Shown piece after piece: positions 8,538-12,910 of a stretch of 12,910 nt of DNA. The stretch comes from Clostridium sp. (GTDB lineage Bacteria; Bacillota_A; Clostridia; Lachnospirales; Lachnospiraceae): positions 1 through 12,910 of the forward strand of contig JAMPAW010000095.1 in the NCBI GenBank assembly GCA_023666975.1, in the 5' to 3' direction. The notes under the pieces are model-generated. The model worked only from the letters and a program-made list of their open reading frames with translations. It ran no database searches and was not told where the DNA came from. Each line of letters opens with the position of its first letter. The first letter of the stretch is position 1. The translations under genes were made by a program, and so were the position numbers.

Positions 8538-9251
8538 TTAACTGTTTTTATTGACAATGCGTGTCTCATACTTACCGGTTGCGATATCAATAAAGCGGAC
8601 AAACAGCGAAACTTTATTGTCCTCATCCAAACTGTTCCATACCATATCCGTGAAGCTGTCGATATCTCCGCTTATCGCTACACGTTTTGGCTCCCCTTCA
8701 AAGCTGGGAAGCGGTTCCTCGTTTCTGGCATACGTGTGAATAAAGCGGCCCTCTCCCGGCTTCGGATTCTCATAAGAAAAGGTATAACGGCTGCAGGAAG
8801 CGGCGTCTCCGTCAGCGCTCTTTAAAATGGACATCGCATAACCAAGTCTTCCATTGTCTACCTGCAAAACACCCGAAATACGCGGGGTAAAATTCGGACC
8901 GTCCGGTTCAAACTCCCTTGTCCGCAATGCCTGTTCAAAGGTCAGTCCCCTGTCCAGACCGTCATAAACGGTATCTGTCTGGTCGCCGTTCGTGACAATG
9001 GTTTTGTTTCCCAGAACACGTACAGGTGCATAGATAATCAGACTTGGGTCCTCCAGCTTTGCCGGGTCAAAAGCCTCTGTACGGATTCCTTCACCCTCGG
9101 CTACAAACACACGGTTGCGGCTGTTTGAACTCCTTCCCATAATAAAATAGGCAGTCACCGCCTTTGTTCCGTCTTCCGTCAGGCCAATGACAATTCCTCT
9201 GCCGGGATATGCGCTGCCCTTTAATTCTTCCTCCAATGATATCTTCTGCAT
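8538..9251 (-). CDS. purO: IMP cyclohydrolase, PurO (archaeal-type) family
   Basis: The product closes FAICAR to IMP, the final step of purine synthesis, using the PurO fold rather than the MGS-like domain of PurH. The 237-residue protein shows the family's landmarks: PGRGIVIGL near the N-terminus (16-24), MGRSSNSRNRV (38-48), VTNGDQTDTVYDGL (86-99) and a DGPNFTPRISG block (117-127). These correspond to SxxNR, VSNGxxTDT and NTPRI in methanogen PurO, which is somewhat shorter (about 200 residues). The start at 9251 is preceded by AAGGAGG at a slightly long spacing of about ten bases. The gene is followed 20 bases later by the AICAR formyltransferase, which lacks a cyclohydrolase domain, so the two proteins complement each other. 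A likely promoter lies just upstream, inside a 7-bp inverted repeat. Confidence 0.92.
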   Translation of the reverse strand: MQKISLEEELKGSAYPGRGIVIGLTEDGTKAVTAYFIMGRSSNSRNRVFVAEGEGIRTEAFDPAKLEDPSLIIYAPVRVLGNKTIVTNGDQTDTVYDGLDRGLTFEQALRTREFEPDGPNFTPRISGVLQVDNGRLGYAMSILKSADGDAASCSRYTFSYENPKPGEGRFIHTYARNEEPLPSFEGEPKRVAISGDIDSFTDMVWNSLDEDNKVSLFVRFIDIATGKYETRIVNKNS

Positions 9252-9280
9252 ACCGAAATATCCTCCTTAATCAAAACATA

Positions 9281-9320
9281 AGGGTATCATATCGAAAAAT
9301 CACGTTGAATGCAATACCCT
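9281..9320 (-). promoter_or_regulatory. Probable purO promoter framed by AGGGTAT inverted repeat
   Basis: On the minus strand there is a -35 TTGCAT (9309-9314), a 17-base spacer and a -10 TATGAT (9286-9291), followed by AAGGAGG before the purO start. The promoter is enclosed by AGGGTAT (9281-9287) and its inverse ATACCCT (9314-9320). Each half overlaps a promoter element, so a bound protein could block RNA polymerase. The upstream marR gene is an obvious candidate for the regulator, but this is inference. Confidence 0.5.
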
Positions 9321-9328
9321 CCTCCGAC

Positions 9329-9868
9329 TTATTTTTCAAAACCCTTTTCTGCGGTTGCTCTTTTCTGTTCCTGGGCAATTTCATTTACGATGTCACAGAC
9401 ACGGCTGGCCAGTGTCAGCAGCACGTCCATATCCTCTTCTCCCATACGCCGTATAATTTCTTCAAGCATTGCATGCTTTTCTGCCTTGTCCTTTTCACAG
9501 ATTTCCCTGCCTTTGTCTGTCAGCGTGATATAGACATTTCGCCGGTCGGTCTGGGAGTGATTCCTCTGCACCAGCCCCTTTTTCTCCAGAATACTGACCT
9601 TCTTCGAGGCGGCAGACATACTCATTCCAGTCACTTTCATGATTTCCCTAAGCGTAATCCCCACTTCCTCCGATACAGCTGCCTCCGGCAATACCTGTAC
9701 ACAGCACTGCTTGCCGTTTTTGGCATCCAGCATCATGGCCATTCCCGATAGGATAAAAAATTCCACATTCGGCAAATCCCCGCCTCCTCGCAATGCACTC
9801 TTGCTTTGATGTAAGCGGTTCATCACCATATATACTCTTTTGGCGGTTTCGCTCATTTTATTTTCCAT
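9329..9868 (-). CDS. MarR-family transcriptional regulator
   Basis: This 179-residue protein has the MarR winged-helix fold. The reading helix region is TLREIMKVTGMSMSAASKKVSILEKKGLV (split here only by eye, residues 72-100), and the wing carries DRRNVYITLT (108-117) with the family's DRR signature. Long helices on both sides form the dimer interface. Compared with a typical member, about 20 extra residues (roughly 47-70, including Cys55-Cys56) separate the first helices from the DNA-binding domain, which may be a ligand or redox site. The ATG at 9868 has only a weak GAGGTG upstream, and an ATG four codons later is an alternative start. MarR proteins usually repress their own gene and a neighbour, so targets could be itself or purO/purH just downstream (77-base gap). 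The ligand cannot be told from the sequence. Confidence 0.9.
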   Translation of the reverse strand: MENKMSETAKRVYMVMNRLHQSKSALRGGGDLPNVEFFILSGMAMMLDAKNGKQCCVQVLPEAAVSEEVGITLREIMKVTGMSMSAASKKVSILEKKGLVQRNHSQTDRRNVYITLTDKGREICEKDKAEKHAMLEEIIRRMGEEDMDVLLTLASRVCDIVNEIAQEQKRATAEKGFEK

Positions 9869-9912
9869 TTCTTCAACACCTCTTTGACCGACAAAAAAGT
9901 CCAGCCCGCCGT

Positions 9913-9921
9913 ATACCCTTA
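9913..9921 (-). promoter_or_regulatory. Possible operator half-site upstream of marR (TAAGGGTAT)
   Basis: The nine bases TAAGGGTAT on the minus strand, about 45 bases before the marR start, are identical to the plus-strand bases at 9279-9287 in front of purO. The site lies in the 121-base gap after the diguanylate cyclase gene, where a marR promoter would be expected; I see no convincing -35/-10 pair there. The reading as a MarR binding site is inferred from position and repetition only. Confidence 0.25.
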
Positions 9922-9989
9922 ATCCGAATTTTGCTCGTCTTAAAGACTATCCTGCCACATGACTGAACCCCTTTGCCCGATGAAAATAT

Positions 9990-12302
9990 TTACGGTAAAT
10001 TCTTATAAACAACTTTTTTCTTGTTCTTTTTCTCCTTATAGAGATTGGTATCGGCAACATTTAGCACATGGTCCAGATTCGTATCCTCGCCAATCACAAA
10101 CTCATAGGTGCCGATACTCATATTCACATAATATGGCTTGTCGTTCTCATTCATTGCCGCAAGGATACTATGGATTCGCTGTTTTAACTCATCGGCAAAA
10201 TGATCATGGCTGATAATGGCAAAAGCCGCAAACTCGTCTCCGCCCATTCTTGCCACCACATCAGACTGCCGGAACGATTCCGACAGAGCATTGGCAATCG
10301 TCTTAAGCGAAAAGTCACCCTCGTCATGGCCAAACTCGTCATTGACAATTTTCAGGTTATCCATATCCGCATAGACGGCAATCGCCTTTCTGCCATAATT
10401 CCGCTCATCTTTCAGAATGCCGCTAACGGTATCGAGAAAACCTCTGCGGTTCGCAATTCCTGTCAGCGGGTCCGAATGGCTCATAATATCCAGCACCCTG
10501 TTATTTTCCACCATTTTGGCAAGATTCAGTTCCAGCTCCTGCTTAAGGGCATTCTGTTTATTTAAGATTTCCAGTACTTCCAGGGAAACACTTACCTGAC
10601 TGGCAATCTGTAAAACATAACTGAATTCCTCAACTCCTGCCTCAGCCAGAATCAGCCCGTACTGCTCCTCCTTGGAAAACAGCGGCAGCACGATCATATC
10701 ATACCGGCGGGTAGACGGCAGATTCTCATAGAGAAACAGCTCTGCAGCGGCAACGCTCTCTTCCTCGCCCTCAAAAATGCAGACGTTGTCCTCATCATAA
10801 AATGCCCGCATATAAAGGGTGTCCGGTTCTTCCCAGACCTCGTCCTCCTTGTGCTCTATCACACAGCCATAGCTTAGCACATAACCGGAAGGAAAATCCA
10901 TTCCCATTAACTTATCCAGAATACTTTTATATTTTTTGAGTTCATAATCGGAAAACTGCAAGATATCCCTTGTAATGTTTGCCAGCACCATCTGGAACAC
11001 CTTCGACCGCTCACTGCTGGCCATCATCTGCTTGGTAAACAAATCCATGAAGTCTTGATTAATCTTGGTTATGCCTGCCAAAAGGCTCAGCCGGTCAGCC
11101 TCCTTCGCAATTTGCGGACTCACATAATCATACAGCATATGGTTAATCGATAACAGCAGATTGAGATTAATATAACCGGCATTATACGTCTCACTGTACT
11201 GATAGAATGCCCTGCCAAGCTCCTGCAGATTCAGATGAAGATTGCCGTCATCGTCGATGAGACGGAAGAAATAGTCGATATACTCCTCTAAAAGCTCTCT
11301 CATCTGTCTGGTCTGTTTGCTCTCAAAGTAGTTATTATAATATTGATCAAAAATCTCTTCCGCCAGTTTTTTCACAAAGTGATTGTCCCCGGACTTCATC
11401 GCCAGTTCAATGATATGCTCATCTTTATCACCGCAGCCGCAGGATTTTCTGGTCACCATGCGGGATTTCACGCTTTTGTTGACAATCTCGCCTTTCATGA
11501 CATTCGGACATTCCATAACCGCCAGATAAGCCAGTTCTCTCGTATCCGCCCTGACACTGGTTAAATTCGGCTCTAACAGCATGGCTGTCGGGCTGTCGTC
11601 AAAACCGGTAATCAGAATATCTTCGCCCGGACAAAGCTTATGCTTCTTAAGCACATTATATGCCCCGACTGCCATTTGGTCATTGGCACAGACAATGGCT
11701 TCAATATCCGGGTGTCTTTCGAGCAGTTCTTCAACAACATCTTCTGAAAATTCGGAGAAATTGCCATAGGCAATCCAGTCGTCCCCGGCCGGCAGATTCC
11801 GCTTTGCCATTGTCTCTTTAAATACGTCCAGCCGCTCCTTTGCATCCAGACTGGTGCTCACCGGGCCGCTGACAAATCCGATTTTCGTACAATGGTGCTC
11901 ATCGGTCAGATGAAGGATTGTCTCACTGAGTCCCGCTTTATTGTCTACACAGATGCTGGAATGCCCCTCCTGCTGCCCTGCCAGCAAAATAACCGGAACA
12001 TCTCCTATCTCCTGCAAAAACTCTCTCTTTTGCTGTTCGTCCAAAAAGGACATCACTGTACCATATTCAATAATAATTGCGTCAAAGGCGTTTGATTTAA
12101 TAAAAGAATACAGAGTATTATACTGATACCGATAGCAATTGGAATCAAAATCATCATATTTGGCATCCACAATACCTGCCGGCAGAATAAATAGATTGGC
12201 ATCAATTTCTTTGGCTCCCATTAATGCCCCCTCACATATGGCATGGGAAAACTCATTTTCGAGCATAGCAACAAAAAGTGCAATATTCTTACGTTTATTC
12301 AT
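9990..12302 (-). CDS. Cytoplasmic diguanylate cyclase with LacI-like sugar-binding sensor domain
   Basis: This 770-residue protein probably makes the second messenger c-di-GMP from two GTP in response to a small molecule. Residues 5-285 form a type-I periplasmic-binding fold of the LacI/GalR regulator kind, with IGFVSGP, AIVCANDQMAVGAYNVL and ILITGFDDSP, followed by a CGC cysteine pair (289-291 region). There is no HTH before it and no signal peptide or membrane segment, so sensing should be cytoplasmic. Residues 300-450 are mostly helical; about 460-580 may be a GAF-like domain; a short coiled coil (580-605) leads into the GGDEF domain (about 606-770). DPLTGIANRRGF, ADMDNLKIVND and an intact GGDEF (687-691) suggest an active enzyme. 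RQSD (678-681), five residues before GGDEF, matches the RxxD inhibitory site for product feedback. GGAG upstream supports the start at 12302. The ligand is unknown. Confidence 0.92.
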   Translation of the reverse strand: MNKRKNIALFVAMLENEFSHAICEGALMGAKEIDANLFILPAGIVDAKYDDFDSNCYRYQYNTLYSFIKSNAFDAIIIEYGTVMSFLDEQQKREFLQEIGDVPVILLAGQQEGHSSICVDNKAGLSETILHLTDEHHCTKIGFVSGPVSTSLDAKERLDVFKETMAKRNLPAGDDWIAYGNFSEFSEDVVEELLERHPDIEAIVCANDQMAVGAYNVLKKHKLCPGEDILITGFDDSPTAMLLEPNLTSVRADTRELAYLAVMECPNVMKGEIVNKSVKSRMVTRKSCGCGDKDEHIIELAMKSGDNHFVKKLAEEIFDQYYNNYFESKQTRQMRELLEEYIDYFFRLIDDDGNLHLNLQELGRAFYQYSETYNAGYINLNLLLSINHMLYDYVSPQIAKEADRLSLLAGITKINQDFMDLFTKQMMASSERSKVFQMVLANITRDILQFSDYELKKYKSILDKLMGMDFPSGYVLSYGCVIEHKEDEVWEEPDTLYMRAFYDEDNVCIFEGEEESVAAAELFLYENLPSTRRYDMIVLPLFSKEEQYGLILAEAGVEEFSYVLQIASQVSVSLEVLEILNKQNALKQELELNLAKMVENNRVLDIMSHSDPLTGIANRRGFLDTVSGILKDERNYGRKAIAVYADMDNLKIVNDEFGHDEGDFSLKTIANALSESFRQSDVVARMGGDEFAAFAIISHDHFADELKQRIHSILAAMNENDKPYYVNMSIGTYEFVIGEDTNLDHVLNVADTNLYKEKKNKKKVVYKNLP

Positions 12303-12359
12303 CAGACCGTCTCCATAACTTAGATAACATATGCTTTGTCGAGTGAACTAATTACACAT

Positions 12360-12388
12360 ATTATACAATACAATAGTAAATAATTCCA
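12360..12388 (-). promoter_or_regulatory. Probable promoter of the diguanylate cyclase gene
   Basis: On the minus strand there is a perfect -10 TATAAT (12360-12365), 17 bases from a weak -35 TGGAAT (12383-12388), in an A/T-rich stretch. Transcription would begin near 12353, giving a leader of about 50 bases. The promoter lies only about 20 bases from the edge of the inverted-repeat element, so the element could affect it. Confidence 0.6.
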
Positions 12389-12408
12389 GTAAAATTTTAT
12401 GGTAACTC

Positions 12409-12670
12409 AGGGCAATGGCTTAATGTTTTTGTTTTGAATACCGGCTGGTGATGTCCATATTCCGTTTCGGGAACGCTTTCGCTTCATTGCAAGCATAGCG
12501 GTACATAAGGCTGCAAAGAACACAGCCTGCCAAGGCACACTTTCACACTAAGTTCGTGTAAACACTCACTAAGTGTTCAATGCGAAGTACCGACGGTTGC
12601 AAATATCCCTTCACGGATATATGGACATCACCAACCAGCATCTAAACAAAAAACATTAAGCCATTGCCCT
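12409..12670 (-). repeat. 262-bp imperfect inverted-repeat element (MITE-like or structured RNA)
   Basis: The outer arms, 12409-12460 and 12619-12670, are inverted copies that agree at 45 of 52 positions without gaps. The first 22 bases and the last 15 are perfect. Pairing continues inward with TCCGT (12461-12465) against ACGGA, then TTGCAA (12487-12492 with 12597-12602) and CGGTAC (12499-12504) with GTACCG (12587-12592). Small local hairpins fill the centre: GGCTG/CAGCC (12509-12527) and AACACT/AGTGTT (12561-12577). No coding frame of note is inside. It fills most of the gene-free stretch between ribF and the diguanylate cyclase gene. It may be a small non-autonomous mobile element or a folded non-coding RNA; I do not recognise a named family. 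The strand given is the one favoured by G-U pairing. Confidence 0.8.
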
Positions 12671-12711
12671 ATATGGTGACGGTCTTTGTATTGCTCCCTC
12701 TCCGCAATCGG

Positions 12712-12910
12712 TCAGCCATTTTCCAGCATCAGGGCAACATCGTTCTCTATCTGCTGCCGAAGCTCCTCTACACTGTCAAATTTCTCCTCCGGACGGATAA
12801 AATATAACAATTCCGTTTTCAATTCCCTGCCGTAGAGATTGCCGCTATATCCGGGAATATGTGTCTCCAGACCAACCCTGCGCCGTCCTTCTATCGTCGG
12901 CTTCTTTCCC
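12712..12910 (-). CDS. ribF: RibF, riboflavin kinase/FAD synthetase (C-terminal 65 residues)
   Basis: Only the end of the gene is in the window; the 5' part lies beyond the right edge. The frame starts at 12909 and ends with TGA at 12712-12714. The visible residues begin GKKPTIEG, the riboflavin kinase KPT block that helps bind Mg-ATP. They continue with VGLETHIPGYSGNLYGREL, which contains the ETHI block with the Glu commonly taken as the catalytic base. They end with YFIRPEEKFDSVEELRQQI, the usual C-terminal helix of RibF. The family makes FMN from riboflavin and then FAD; the adenylyltransferase half would be upstream and is not seen. No clear intrinsic terminator follows; the inverted-repeat element begins 41 bases after the stop. 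Confidence 0.93.
   Translation of the reverse strand, partial: GKKPTIEGRRRVGLETHIPGYSGNLYGRELKTELLYFIRPEEKFDSVEELRQQIENDVALMLENG

Noticed and set aside
9252..9328. Purine or other riboswitch in front of purO
   Set aside because: The gap is only 77 bases and is filled by the promoter and ribosome site; no purine-aptamer three-way junction is visible.
9209..9751. Open frame of 180 codons on the plus strand opposite marR and the start of purO
   Set aside because: It overlaps two well-supported genes on the other strand, and its product is low-complexity and family-less.
9990..12302. Calling this gene a LacI-type transcription repressor
   Set aside because: The N-terminal helix-turn-helix is absent (the ligand domain begins by residue 5) and the C-terminus is a complete GGDEF domain.
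12409..12670. Reading the inverted repeat as a CRISPR array, tRNA or integron attC site
   Set aside because: There are no regularly spaced direct repeats, no cloverleaf and no integrase gene; the only short direct repeat seen inside is CACTAAGT twice.

Overview
This window reads as chromosomal DNA from a Gram-positive anaerobe of the Clostridia, most likely a Lachnospiraceae-type gut Firmicute. The reasons are moderate GC content, strong AGGAGG-type ribosome sites, a stand-alone AICAR formyltransferase beside a PurO-type IMP cyclohydrolase, and a cytoplasmic LacI-like/GGDEF sensor. The genus cannot be fixed from the sequence alone. All nine recognisable genes lie on the minus strand, so transcription runs from high to low coordinates.

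From the right edge, in the direction of transcription: the C-terminal end of ribF (riboflavin kinase/FAD synthetase; 12712-12910, cut by the window edge). Next is a gene-free stretch of about 410 bases, dominated by a 262-bp imperfect inverted-repeat element (12409-12670) and a likely promoter. Then come a 770-residue diguanylate cyclase with an N-terminal sugar-binding-like sensor domain (9990-12302), a MarR-family regulator (9329-9868), and the last purine step split over two adjacent genes, purO (8538-9251) and the AICAR formyltransferase gene (7339-8517).

Leftward, a glycogen branching enzyme, glgB (4912-7221), has its own promoter. A maltose/galactoside-type O-acetyltransferase (4300-4887) follows 24 bases later, and a long hairpin closes the pair. 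A third unit starts from a strong promoter at about 4151-4179. It holds typA/bipA (2242-4071), a two-pass membrane protein of unknown function (1323-2180) and the 5' part of a condensation-domain/alcohol-acetyltransferase-like gene (1-1310, cut by the left edge).

Most of this is core metabolism and translation-stress housekeeping. The parts worth a second look are: the large hairpin element, whose arm differences favour an RNA read from the minus strand; the mosaic end of purine synthesis (archaeal-type PurO with a eukaryote-like AICAR formyltransferase); the soluble sugar-sensor diguanylate cyclase; the histone-like Lys/Ala tail on GlgB; and a repeated TAAGGGTAT motif at both marR and purO. 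No CRISPR array, tRNA, rRNA, transposase, phage gene or defence cassette was seen, and nothing in the window clearly amounts to a new multi-gene system.
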